Shown: piece after piece, positions 54,471 to 63,481 of the stretch
Layout: every line of letters starts with the position of its first letter
How positions within the stretch are numbered: the first letter of the stretch is position 1
Assembly: GCA_050875145.1 (NCBI GenBank)
Contig: JBNMLH010000010.1
Span: 54,292-118,291, forward strand
Length of the DNA: 64,000 nucleotides
Direction of reading: 5' to 3'
DNA from: CAG-411 sp050875145
GTDB lineage: Bacteria > Bacillota > Clostridia > Lachnospirales > Lachnospiraceae
Translations under genes and position numbers: made by a program
Notes under the pieces: model-generated
Database searches by the model: none
What the model was told of the DNA's origin: nothing
What the model saw: only the letters and a program-made list of their open reading frames with translations

Positions 54471-55163
54471 ATGCATGTTTATAGCATAAGAATGAAACTA
54501 TATGTTCTAGAGGAGATACGACTAAATGAATTGCAACAGCATTTAACAGCATTTCTTGACCATGGATTGTCAAAAATGGAAGGCTTTGTGGAATGGCATA
54601 GTAATAACAGATATAAGTATTACTGCTTTGATTATTTATATCCCATTGAAAGAGATGGAGTATACAAAAAAAATCAGGTATATACACTTACAATCCGCAC
54701 AGTCAATCCAAGATTAGCTGAGTATTTAGCAAATCAGGTCGTACATACTTATACGGAAAAATTAAAGGGTTTGACCTCTGAAGTAAGAATATTGCCTAAA
54801 AAGATAATTGAGGTGCTTTACACATTAACACCGGCAATTTTGAAGTGTGATACAGGATATTGGCAGCAGGAAATGACAGCAGAAAAGTATGAAGAGCGTA
54901 TGAAGATAAACCTGATAAAAAAGTGGAATGCTTTGATCGGAGAAAAAATGGATGAAGAGTTTTCTTTGTTTACAGGAGTTGAATTTTTGAGTAAATGTCC
55001 AGTGGCAACGGAGTATAAAGGAATTAAGCTTCTTGGAGATAAAATCAGACTTCATATAGCGGATAATAAATCTGCTCAAAGTTTAGCGTATATGGCATTA
55101 GGCACTGGAATTTTGGAGATGAATGCAAGAGGATTTGGTTTTGTAAATTATAGATGGATTTAG
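54471..55163 (+). CDS. cas6: CRISPR endoribonuclease Cas6
   Basis: 230 aa. Cas6 cuts the array transcript within each repeat, leaving an 8-nt 5' handle on each guide RNA. The two-ferredoxin-fold pattern is present, and the Gly-rich C-terminal loop MNARGFGFVNYRW (about 217-229) is diagnostic. A His near the N-terminus of the family usually acts in catalysis; candidates here are His12 or so and later residues, not assigned. An upstream in-frame GTG at 54459 overlaps the ribosome site AGGAAGGGG, so the ATG at 54471 is preferred. First gene of the effector operon, controlled by the promoter just upstream. Confidence 0.92.
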   Translation: MHVYSIRMKLYVLEEIRLNELQQHLTAFLDHGLSKMEGFVEWHSNNRYKYYCFDYLYPIERDGVYKKNQVYTLTIRTVNPRLAEYLANQVVHTYTEKLKGLTSEVRILPKKIIEVLYTLTPAILKCDTGYWQQEMTAEKYEERMKINLIKKWNALIGEKMDEEFSLFTGVEFLSKCPVATEYKGIKLLGDKIRLHIADNKSAQSLAYMALGTGILEMNARGFGFVNYRWI

Positions 55164-55202
55164 GGTGTAGGAATAATTATTGATATTGTGGGAGGTGAAG
55201 TG

Positions 55203-56951
55203 ATGCTAGAAGAGTGTTTAGCGGTTTTTAATCAGGTTTTGGAACGGGATCCAAATGTGATTTTTCGGGATTATATTCCAGCAAATGGAACTTATTTATT
55301 AGTGGGGAAGAATTATCAACTAAAAGGGTATCCCATGGAAATTCAAATTGATAAAAAAACGGGAACAATAGATAAAAGTGCAGTTTATTTCAAAGAATTT
55401 TGTGTCTATGATTATTACAGCAAGCTGATTTCTATGAACAAACCGTTGGATCCGTCAAAGATTATTCATTCCAATAATTTGTATTCTTTCTTTGTGAAAA
55501 AAGAAAATATTGTAAATGGAAAATTAACAGAGGCGGTAATTGATAAATATTATGAAATTTTGCAAAATCCGATAGCCAAGTATTCAAATGGGAAAACCAG
55601 ATCCCTTTATGAAAAAGTGGAAATGAAGTTGGGAAATGTGGATGTTCAGGTATTAGAAAAAAATAAAAATTGGATTAAGGAACATATTTTTTCAATCTGT
55701 GATTTGGTGCCATCTGTTGATTTAGGGAAAAAAGACTATTTAAAAATTTTCTTTGAGGCAGATTCGCAGGAATATGAAAGAGAAGGAAATCGATATTTTA
55801 TTCCTAATATTTACAATAGCAATCATTATAATGTGGAAGTGGAAGATTGTGTATATGGTTTGCCAGATAATAATTTGGGAATGAATGCAAAAAAGCCTTT
55901 TTTAGGGATTAAAACCAGAAAGGTTCCGGCACCTTACTTATTGGATGAGGAGACAGTGATTTTACAGAAGAAGCTGTTTGACTATTTTATGAATTTTGTA
56001 AGTGCAGGCAAATATAATGTGTATGTAGATTTAGAAAGGAACAGGTTTGAGGCCTGTCGGAACGATACAGTTCCAATGAATCATATAAGCGGAATTTTTT
56101 TGCGGCTACAAAAAGGAAAAAATGAGGCAGAAATCCATTATCAGGATGTAGTACCATATTACCAAAAAGAGTTAGAGGAAGCATTTGCGTATCGAAATTA
56201 TATGCAGGTTGTAAGTGTAAAGCACCCGGAAAATGAGATTGTATATCGGGTGTATGAGACATTGCCGGAGATTGAGGGACTGGTAGATGATATTATGTAT
56301 TCAAAATATCTGAAAAATAATTATTTTACAGAACCAGATAAGCTTAGAATTTTGGATGAAAGGTTAAGGCAGAACCTGTTATTGCACCGTCAGGAGCTAT
56401 TTTCGTGGTTTCGAATGAATCGCAAGAATGACATTAAGAAACTTGTGGAACAGGTATTTTTGCAAAATATTATTTCGTCTGTCTTAAACGGATATAATGC
56501 AAAAGCAGTGAAACAAATTAATTTAAGATTATCATTGTTACAGTATTTAGAAAGGGGAAAAGGATATATGCCAGATTTTTCAGTAAAATTGCGAGAAAAT
56601 TTAAAGGAAAAAGTAATGTCAAAAGAAAATGTCGCTTTAGAAAATGACACAGAATATTATTATGCAGTGGGACAGGTGATGCGATACTTTATTTATCTGA
56701 ATAAGAGTTCAAAAAGAGATGAATCTTTGATAAATGTAGTGTTGAATGCAAGAGACAGTCATACCATAAATGCGCGGGTAGAGCGATATTACGAAAGGTA
56801 TAATTATGCCATTTCCTCTAAACGTGTGAATAACTTGTGTAAAATGATATGGGGATATGAAACACAGGCGAAAGTGAAAAAAGATATGATTTGTATGGGG
56901 TATGTAGACAATAATATTTTGTTAGAGAAAAAGGAGGAGAATCATGAATAA
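55203..56951 (+). CDS. cas8b: Type I-B Cascade large subunit Cas8b (Csh1-like)
   Basis: 582 aa large subunit that recognises the PAM and starts strand separation in the type I-B surveillance complex. The protein is divergent, as usual for Cas8, and is named mainly by its size and its place between cas6 and cas7. The C-terminal 130 residues are helical (small-subunit-like). GGAGGTG precedes the ATG at 55203; an open frame extends to a GTG at 55188 without its own ribosome site. It overlaps cas7 by 8 nt. Confidence 0.85.
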   Translation: MLEECLAVFNQVLERDPNVIFRDYIPANGTYLLVGKNYQLKGYPMEIQIDKKTGTIDKSAVYFKEFCVYDYYSKLISMNKPLDPSKIIHSNNLYSFFVKKENIVNGKLTEAVIDKYYEILQNPIAKYSNGKTRSLYEKVEMKLGNVDVQVLEKNKNWIKEHIFSICDLVPSVDLGKKDYLKIFFEADSQEYEREGNRYFIPNIYNSNHYNVEVEDCVYGLPDNNLGMNAKKPFLGIKTRKVPAPYLLDEETVILQKKLFDYFMNFVSAGKYNVYVDLERNRFEACRNDTVPMNHISGIFLRLQKGKNEAEIHYQDVVPYYQKELEEAFAYRNYMQVVSVKHPENEIVYRVYETLPEIEGLVDDIMYSKYLKNNYFTEPDKLRILDERLRQNLLLHRQELFSWFRMNRKNDIKKLVEQVFLQNIISSVLNGYNAKAVKQINLRLSLLQYLERGKGYMPDFSVKLRENLKEKVMSKENVALENDTEYYYAVGQVMRYFIYLNKSSKRDESLINVVLNARDSHTINARVERYYERYNYAISSKRVNNLCKMIWGYETQAKVKKDMICMGYVDNNILLEKKEENHE

Positions 56952-57882
56952 ACGTGTATATGGAGTTCTTGGAATTTCGTCTAATATGGCAAATTGGAAT
57001 GCAGATTTTTCTGGGTATCCAAAAACGATTTCGAATGGCAGAACATTTGGAAGTGACAAGGCACTTAAGTATACCATGAAAAAGATGTGGGACAATGAAG
57101 GAAAAAAAGTATTATATATAAAATCAATGCAGTTTGCAAAGAATAATGAGGGATTGATTCCAAGAACTTTGTCAGAACGCTATGCCTTTTTGTTTGGAGA
57201 ACCAGATAAAAAAGAGGCGAAAGATACAAAAAAGATATTGGAAAATCTTATGTCAGCAGTAGATGTAAAAAATTTTGGAGCAACCTATGCAGAAAAAGGA
57301 AATAATATAGCTATTACAGGAGCAGTACAAATTGGACAGGGCTTCAATAAATATGCAGATACAGAACCACAGGTACAGCAGATTCTCTCTCCATTTCGTG
57401 ATGGAAGTAAAGATAGCGAAAAAGATGGAGAGGCAAAAAATTCTACATTAGGAAGTAAGATTGTCAGTGATGAGGCACACTATTTTTATCCATTCGCTAT
57501 TAATCCTATGGCATATAAAGAATTGGTGGAAGACTTGCAGGTTACAGAAGGATATACAGAGGAAGATTATGAAAATTTTAAGCGAACCGCTTTGGTGTGT
57601 GCTACTTCTTATGCAACAAATGCAAAGGCAGGGTGTGATAATGAATTTGCACTGTTTGTAGAGACGGAAATGGACACATATCTTCCAAATCTTACACAAT
57701 ACCTTGCATTTGAAAAAAAGGAAAATAAAAATTATATTTCACTTTCCCTTGGTGCTGTATTAAAAAATATGAAAGAACAGGTGAAATCAATTGAAATTTA
57801 TTATAACCCAGATACTACCGTTTTAAATTATGATATAGAGGATGCAAAAATCTTTCATATTGTTACGAAAAAAGAGGTGTAG
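56944..57882 (+). CDS. cas7: Type I-B Cascade backbone subunit Cas7 (Csh2-like)
   Basis: 312 aa RAMP-family protein that forms the helical backbone along the guide RNA. The N-terminal VYGVLGISSNMANWNADFSG and the later ITGAVQIGQGFNKY segment match the Csh2/Cst2 group, and LGSKIVSDEAHYFYPFAINP is the conserved RNA-binding region. Overlaps cas8b; cas5 follows 3 nt later. Confidence 0.92.
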   Translation: MNKRVYGVLGISSNMANWNADFSGYPKTISNGRTFGSDKALKYTMKKMWDNEGKKVLYIKSMQFAKNNEGLIPRTLSERYAFLFGEPDKKEAKDTKKILENLMSAVDVKNFGATYAEKGNNIAITGAVQIGQGFNKYADTEPQVQQILSPFRDGSKDSEKDGEAKNSTLGSKIVSDEAHYFYPFAINPMAYKELVEDLQVTEGYTEEDYENFKRTALVCATSYATNAKAGCDNEFALFVETEMDTYLPNLTQYLAFEKKENKNYISLSLGAVLKNMKEQVKSIEIYYNPDTTVLNYDIEDAKIFHIVTKKEV

Positions 57883-57885
57883 ACT

Positions 57886-58641
57886 ATGAAAGCATTGTGT
57901 TTTACATTGAAGGGAAAGACAGCATTTTTTAAAAAGCCAGAAGTAAATTCTTACTATTACTTTACTTATGGTAATTTACATAAGAATGCATTACTCGGAA
58001 TGTTTGGTGCAATATTGGGATATGGTGGATATACACAACAGTTTCAAAAAGATGGACAAAACAAAAAATTGCAAAGAGGATATCCAGAGTATTATGAAAA
58101 ATTAGAAAAGCTGCATGTTTCCATAAAACCAAATGCAGAAAAGGGTTTTTTCTCAAAAAAAATACAACATTACAATAATTCTGTGGGATATGCTTCAAAA
58201 GAGTCAGGAGGAAATCTGATTATAAAAGAACAGTGGTTGGAAAATCCAAGCTGGGACATCTGTGTTTTATTAGACAGTGACGAGGCAGAATTATTGGCAG
58301 ATTGTATAATCAAACGAAAATGTGTATACATTCCGTACTTGGGTAAAAACGACCATTTGGCGGATATATCAGATGTACATGTAGAGGAGGTTACCAGGCA
58401 GGAAAATGGAGAAGGAAGATTGACTGGATTATTTCTGAAGAAAGATGTGGAAATTCAGCAGAAATTCAGTTTACGTGGGAAAAGAAATATGACCTATAAA
58501 TATCAGGAAGATCTTCCATGGAGAATGGATGTATGGACCAATCAATATGAATTAGAAACGTTTATGGACACAGACGCAGAGGTAAAGTGGAAAAATCAGA
58601 AAGTTTATATGGTGGAAGAGCAATGCAGAATGTTTTATTGA
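57886..58641 (+). CDS. cas5: Type I-B Cascade subunit Cas5 (Cas5h-like)
   Basis: 251 aa RAMP protein that holds the 5' handle of the guide RNA. The Cas5 N-terminal motif region is ALCFTLKGKTAFFKKPEVNSYYYFTYGNLHKNALLGMFGAILGYGGY, with the Gly-rich loop of the RAMP fold. It ends the cas6-8b-7-5 effector operon; a terminator-like hairpin follows. Confidence 0.92.
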   Translation: MKALCFTLKGKTAFFKKPEVNSYYYFTYGNLHKNALLGMFGAILGYGGYTQQFQKDGQNKKLQRGYPEYYEKLEKLHVSIKPNAEKGFFSKKIQHYNNSVGYASKESGGNLIIKEQWLENPSWDICVLLDSDEAELLADCIIKRKCVYIPYLGKNDHLADISDVHVEEVTRQENGEGRLTGLFLKKDVEIQQKFSLRGKRNMTYKYQEDLPWRMDVWTNQYELETFMDTDAEVKWKNQKVYMVEEQCRMFY

Positions 58642-58716
58642 GCATAAGTAGAGCTTTGAGATCAAGAGAGGTTCTTATAAAATGGACAAGCCTGTAATAA
58701 AAATGATGTGATTTGC

Positions 58717-58742
58717 AAACAGCCCTTAACACAGGGCTGTTT
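58717..58742 (+). terminator. Terminator-like hairpin after cas5
   Basis: AAACAGCCCT pairs perfectly with AGGGCTGTTT around TAACAC, followed by GGTTTAT (an interrupted T-run). It separates effector and cas3-adaptation modules. Confidence 0.7.
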
Positions 58743-58753
58743 GGTTTATAAAA

Positions 58754-58789
58754 GTGCAAGTAGAAAAGCAGATTGCGAATATTATTGAC
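58754..58789 (+). repeat. Dispersed repeat, copy 3 (cas3 promoter)
   Basis: GTGCAAGTAG...GATTGCGAATATT, matching copies at 23058-23097 and 34025-34057. Its end merges into the TTGACA of the cas3 promoter. Confidence 0.55.
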
Positions 58790-58813
58790 ATGGTTAGATT
58801 TTCAATGTGCTAT
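58785..58813 (+). promoter_or_regulatory. Promoter of cas3-cas4-cas1-cas2
   Basis: TTGACA (58785-58790), 17 nt, TGCTAT (58808-58813). It shows no match to the CreR-like pseudo-spacer. Confidence 0.6.
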
Positions 58814-58885
58814 GTAGTTTAATAAAATTAGATATATGAAGTATAGTTATCAAATAAACATTTAATGAAAATAAGGGGGGAGTGC

Positions 58886-61462
58886 ATGAAAAAACTCTAT
58901 TTGAAATTATCAGATCTGATGAAAAATGTAGGGGAATATTATGCTCACAGTAAAAGTGATGAAGTAGGAAAAAATGAGTATGAAACATTAGAGGCACATA
59001 CTGTATTATGCCAATACTATTTTGAACGACTTTGCAGTACAAAAGAGATAAAGGAAAAGATGGATGCTTTTTACGATATATTTATGCCAAAGAAATCAAA
59101 ACAGGGGAAAATGGTATTTGACAGGATGTGGGTAAATATTGTGACATTTCATGATATAGGAAAAATAAATCTAAGATTTCAAAAGGAAGTTTTGGGGAGG
59201 AGAGATATTGGAAATACAGATGTCTATTTTCAAGTTGGTTCCAGACATTCTGTTTTGTCAGCAGTCATTTATATGGAATATTACTTGGGAGAAATAGAGG
59301 GGCTTGCGGATGAACAGGAAGCATTAAGATTGTTGGTTTTACTTCTATGCAATGCTTATATTATTTCAAGGCATCACAGCAATTTGGTTTCTATGGAAGG
59401 CTTTTTTACGGAAGAACAAAGAAAAGAAATTCGAAGAGCCATATCTGTTTTAGAAAAAGAATATGAAAAGGTATTTAAAAGGGAGTATAAATTTGATGAT
59501 GCGTGTGTACAGGCCATGCAGGAGCAGTTTGAAACGCAAACGCGTTCCAAAACACAGAATATTTGGTTATATTTTTATGAAAAGCTGTTATATTCGCTTT
59601 TGGTTGCATCAGACTATTATGCAACAACAGAATATAAGTCGGGTTTAAAGACAACAGATTTTGGGGAATTAGATAATATGTCCAAGCTTTATGAAATATT
59701 TGAAAATACCACTATTAATCAGTCTATCAGAAAGTATCAGAAGCATACATATCCTATGGAACAGAAAAAATTGGAAAAAACCAAGGATATTAATGTACTT
59801 CGAACAGAACTTTTTCTGGAAACGGAAGAAAATTTCTTGCATGGGGAACGAAAAAATATGTACTATATTGAGGCACCAACAGGAGGAGGAAAATCGAATA
59901 TAGCTCTAAATTTAAGTTTTCAAATGGCAAGAGAGGAAGAATCAATTAAAAAAATATATTATGTTTATCCGTATAATACGTTGATTGAACAAAACCAGGA
60001 AATCTTATTGCGGACTTTTGGTGAACAGAACGATATTATGAAGCATATAGCAGTTATAAATTCTATTACACCTATTAAGAGAGTGGAAGAAGAACGAAAA
60101 GCAGAAGCACAGAGTGAGAGTGGACATTATTATGAAAAGGCACTGCTTAATCGACAATTTTTGAATTATCCAATGATATTGACCACACATGTCAGCTTGT
60201 TTGATACGATATTTGGTGATACCAAAGAATCAGCATTTGGTTTTCATCAGTTGGTTGGAAGTGTACTTGTATTGGATGAAATTCAAAGTTACAGAAATGA
60301 GATATGGGGAGAAATCATTACTTTTCTTACAGAACTTGCACAATTTTTGAAAATGAAGATTATTATTATGTCTGCTACACTTCCTAATCTGTGTGAATTA
60401 ATTGATAAGAAGGGATTTGCAGCATATTTGATAAAAGACAGAGACCGATATTTCAAACATCCGTGTTTCAAGAATCGGGTCATGATAAATCGAGAATTAT
60501 TGCAAAAAGAAATCAGTATGGACGAGTTGCTCGAACATGTAAAAATGCATTGTGGAAAAGGTAAAAAAATATTATTTGAGTTTATTAGAAAAGGCAGTGC
60601 AGAAGAATTTTACAGGAGATTGCTAGGAGAAGAGTGGAATGAAACCGTTTATTGCATGACGGGTGATGATAGTATTTTAGAACGAAAGAAAATTTTGGAG
60701 CATATAAAAGAGACAGGGGAACAAGGATGTATTTTAGTTGCTACACAGGTGATAGAAGCAGGTGTAGATATTGATATGGATGTGGGATATAAAGCCATTT
60801 CTATGTTAGATAGTGAGGAACAATTCCTGGGACGTATTAATCGGTCCTTTTCTGAAACAAGGACAGGTTTCGTATATTTTTTTAGAATGGATGATGTAAA
60901 AAAAATTTATGGTGGAAATGATATCCGGGCAAATAAGGATTTTCAAATCTTGGAGGAAGAAAATTGGAATATTTTGAAAGAGAAAAATTTTTCTGAATTT
61001 TATAAAGAGATATTTTCTATCTGGAAGAAAAATTATGGAGAAGGTGCGGGTATATTACGGGACAGTTTCGAAAATGACTTTTTCAATCGAAGCGTAAAGA
61101 GGATGAACTTTCAAGAAGTAAAAGAACACATGAAGTTGATACAAGAACAGAAATGGAGTGTTTCTATATTTTTGGGAAGAGTAGTGTTAGGTGAACTGGG
61201 GGAAGAAATAGATGGAAGAAAGGTGTGGGCGGACTATCAATGTTTGTTGAATGATAGGAAAATGGGCTATGCAGAAAAAAGAGTAAAGTTATCAGAAGTA
61301 AGAGCCAAAATGGATTATTTTATTTATCAAGTTAGAAAAATAGATTGTGCTTATACAGAGCAGATTGGGGAACTGTTCTATTTGGAAAATGGAGAAGAAT
61401 ACATAGAAGGCGGAAAGTTAAATCGGGCAAAAATAGAAGGAGAGATAGCAGAATTTATTTGA
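58886..61462 (+). CDS. cas3: CRISPR helicase-nuclease Cas3
   Basis: 858 aa. An N-terminal HD nuclease has FHDIGK at about 88-93 plus an upstream His and the later pair RHHSN. The SF2 helicase has Walker A EAPTGGGKS (about 329-337), motif II DEIQ (about 464), SAT (about 495) and a late QxxxRxxR-type element in QFLGRINRSF. It degrades DNA captured by Cascade. The open frame starts at 58865, but GGGGGGAG just before 58886 favours that ATG. First gene of the second cas transcript. Confidence 0.93.
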   Translation: MKKLYLKLSDLMKNVGEYYAHSKSDEVGKNEYETLEAHTVLCQYYFERLCSTKEIKEKMDAFYDIFMPKKSKQGKMVFDRMWVNIVTFHDIGKINLRFQKEVLGRRDIGNTDVYFQVGSRHSVLSAVIYMEYYLGEIEGLADEQEALRLLVLLLCNAYIISRHHSNLVSMEGFFTEEQRKEIRRAISVLEKEYEKVFKREYKFDDACVQAMQEQFETQTRSKTQNIWLYFYEKLLYSLLVASDYYATTEYKSGLKTTDFGELDNMSKLYEIFENTTINQSIRKYQKHTYPMEQKKLEKTKDINVLRTELFLETEENFLHGERKNMYYIEAPTGGGKSNIALNLSFQMAREEESIKKIYYVYPYNTLIEQNQEILLRTFGEQNDIMKHIAVINSITPIKRVEEERKAEAQSESGHYYEKALLNRQFLNYPMILTTHVSLFDTIFGDTKESAFGFHQLVGSVLVLDEIQSYRNEIWGEIITFLTELAQFLKMKIIIMSATLPNLCELIDKKGFAAYLIKDRDRYFKHPCFKNRVMINRELLQKEISMDELLEHVKMHCGKGKKILFEFIRKGSAEEFYRRLLGEEWNETVYCMTGDDSILERKKILEHIKETGEQGCILVATQVIEAGVDIDMDVGYKAISMLDSEEQFLGRINRSFSETRTGFVYFFRMDDVKKIYGGNDIRANKDFQILEEENWNILKEKNFSEFYKEIFSIWKKNYGEGAGILRDSFENDFFNRSVKRMNFQEVKEHMKLIQEQKWSVSIFLGRVVLGELGEEIDGRKVWADYQCLLNDRKMGYAEKRVKLSEVRAKMDYFIYQVRKIDCAYTEQIGELFYLENGEEYIEGGKLNRAKIEGEIAEFI

Positions 61463-61502
61463 AAAACATAAATGATAACAGTTACAGGATAAGGGGGAAA
61501 AT

Positions 61503-61994
61503 ATGAAAGTAAATGGAACATTGGTAAATTATTATTTCCATTGTAAACGTCAGTGTTATTTGCATGGAAATCGACTGAATTTAGAAGATAACAGTGAACA
61601 GGTAAAAGTTGGGAGGGCATTGCACGAAGAGAAAAATACAAAAGAGAATACCGAGATTGCATTGGAAAATATTCGCATAGATCGCTTGAGTAGTGAGTAC
61701 CTTACGGAGGTAAAAAAATCAGATGCAGATGAGGAGGCTGCAAAGTGGCAGTTACTTTTTTATTTGAGCATATTAAAGAAAAAAGGTGTTATCAGAAAAG
61801 GAAGATTAGAATTTTTGGAAAAGGGAAAATCAAATAAAAAAACCTTATATGTTGAATTAACAGAAGAAGTGGAAAGAGAGTTAGCAAAGCATATTCAGTC
61901 AATAGAAAGTTTATTGGAAATGGATATGGTACCAGAGGTGATACATAAACCAACATGCAAAAAATGTGCATATTATGAGTATTGTTATATTTAA
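61503..61994 (+). CDS. cas4: CRISPR adaptation nuclease Cas4
   Basis: 163 aa. The iron-sulfur cluster ligands are Cys14 region (HCKRQC) and the C-terminal C-x-x-C plus Cys (CKKCAYYEYC). The RecB-type core is reduced, with LTEVKKSD carrying the Glu-x-Lys. Known role: trimming pre-spacers and choosing the PAM with Cas1-Cas2. AAGGGGG precedes the ATG; cas1 follows 14 nt later. Confidence 0.9.
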   Translation: MKVNGTLVNYYFHCKRQCYLHGNRLNLEDNSEQVKVGRALHEEKNTKENTEIALENIRIDRLSSEYLTEVKKSDADEEAAKWQLLFYLSILKKKGVIRKGRLEFLEKGKSNKKTLYVELTEEVERELAKHIQSIESLLEMDMVPEVIHKPTCKKCAYYEYCYI

Positions 61995-62008
61995 AGGGGG
62001 AATTTGTT

Positions 62009-63007
62009 ATGGGAAGTACAAGGTATATCACTTCAATGGGTGAACTTACAAGAAAGGATAATTCGCTTTGTTTTAGGAAGGATGGGAAAAATGTTTACAT
62101 TCCTATAGAGAATACACGGGAAATTTATTGTTTGAATGAAATTTCAATAAATACAAAGTTGTTGGATTTCCTGTCAAAAAATCATGTAGTAGTCCATTTC
62201 TTTAATTATTATGGAGGATATAGTGGAACCTATTATCCAAAAGCACAATATCTTAGTGGAAAACTGTTAGTAAAGCAGGTAAATGTTTTTGAGGAAAATC
62301 GATTATATGTTGCAAAACAGATTGTTAAGGGAATTGGAAGAAACATATATGAAGTGTTGTATCATTATTATAAGCATGAGAAGAAAGAAGTAAAAGAAAC
62401 ACTGGATTGGATTCGAAAAGAGTTTTATGAACAAGTAGACAGAATGGATAATATAAAGTCACTTATGGCAGTAGAAGGAGATTTGTGGACCAGATTTTAT
62501 ACATGTTTTCAATTTTTTCTTCCAGAAGATTTTTTGATGAATAAACGAGTGAGGAGACCACCTGATAATCCTATGAATGCAATGGTATCTTTTGGAAACA
62601 CACTGCTTTATGGAAAGACGATAACCGCCATTTATCAGACACATCTGGACCAGAGGATTAGTTTTCTACATGAGCCATCAGAAGGAAGATTTTCACTTAG
62701 CCTTGATATGAGCGAGGTTTTTAAACCAATCATTGTATTTCGAACAATATTTGAACTGATAAATAATAGAAGGATACAAGTAGCAAAACATTTTGATAAA
62801 AAGCTTAATTATTGTATGATGAATGAAGAAGGAAGAAAAATTTTCATTGAAGCATTTGAAAGTCGTTTGGAGAGTGTATACCAACATCCTAGATTAAAGA
62901 GGAAGGTTTCTTATCGTACAGCAATGAAATTGGACTGTTACAAATTGATAAAGTATATTATGGAAGGACAGGAATTTATTCCGTTTAGCCTGAAGGAGGG
63001 GATATAG
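62009..63007 (+). CDS. cas1: CRISPR integrase Cas1
   Basis: 332 aa type I-B-like Cas1, which inserts new spacers at the leader end. The N-terminal beta domain is followed by a helical domain with the metal ligands in the VEGDLWTRFYTCF...HEPSEGRFSLSLDMSEVFKP region (Glu, His, Asp). The open frame starts at 61982; the ATG at 62009 with AAAGGGGG upstream is the real start. Its stop shares one base with the cas2 GTG start. Confidence 0.95.
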   Translation: MGSTRYITSMGELTRKDNSLCFRKDGKNVYIPIENTREIYCLNEISINTKLLDFLSKNHVVVHFFNYYGGYSGTYYPKAQYLSGKLLVKQVNVFEENRLYVAKQIVKGIGRNIYEVLYHYYKHEKKEVKETLDWIRKEFYEQVDRMDNIKSLMAVEGDLWTRFYTCFQFFLPEDFLMNKRVRRPPDNPMNAMVSFGNTLLYGKTITAIYQTHLDQRISFLHEPSEGRFSLSLDMSEVFKPIIVFRTIFELINNRRIQVAKHFDKKLNYCMMNEEGRKIFIEAFESRLESVYQHPRLKRKVSYRTAMKLDCYKLIKYIMEGQEFIPFSLKEGI

Positions 63008-63303
63008 TGGCGAATAAAAAAAATTTGAACTATAATTATGCGTTTGTTTTTTATGATGTAAATGAAAAGCGAGTACATAAAGTATTTAAGGTGTGTAAAA
63101 AATATTTATCTCACTATCAAAATTCAGTGTTTCGCGGAGAAATGTCACCGTCAAAATTAATCCGTTTTCGAAATGATTTGAAACCAATTATAAATGAAGA
63201 GGAAGATTTCTTATGTATTATTAAATTGATGAACGATAATGTATTTGGAGAAGAAACTTTGGGAAGGAAGGATAAGGAAAATGGGGAAACACTTATATTG
63301 TGA
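63007..63303 (+). CDS. cas2: CRISPR integrase subunit Cas2
   Basis: 98 aa, GTG start overlapping the cas1 stop (TAGTG). Ferredoxin-fold pattern with YAFVFYDVNEKRVHKVFKVCKKYL, where the Asp of FYDV is the conserved residue of the family; GEMSPSKLIRFRNDL follows. It forms the core of the Cas1-Cas2 complex. Last gene before the leader. Confidence 0.93.
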   Translation: MANKKNLNYNYAFVFYDVNEKRVHKVFKVCKKYLSHYQNSVFRGEMSPSKLIRFRNDLKPIINEEEDFLCIIKLMNDNVFGEETLGRKDKENGETLIL

Positions 63304-63481
63304 AAATTACCAACCGATAGAATAAATAGATGACAAGGAAAGCAGGAAATATAAGGGGATTGAGCTAATACAAAAGAAAAATGGTGAAAAATATTTTTCA
63401 CTTGGTAAAAAATGCTGAAAGTGTTGAAAATATAGGAAAAAGGCTATACAATAGAAGAAAAGATTGTTATAAAAACGTTGG
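63304..63481 (+). promoter_or_regulatory. CRISPR leader
   Basis: AT-rich, 178 nt. It contains a perfect 18-bp palindrome GTGAAAAATATTTTTCAC (63384-63401) and a promoter TTGAAA (63424-63429), 17 nt, TACAAT (63447-63452). Predicted start is near 63459, ahead of the first repeat. Confidence 0.75.
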
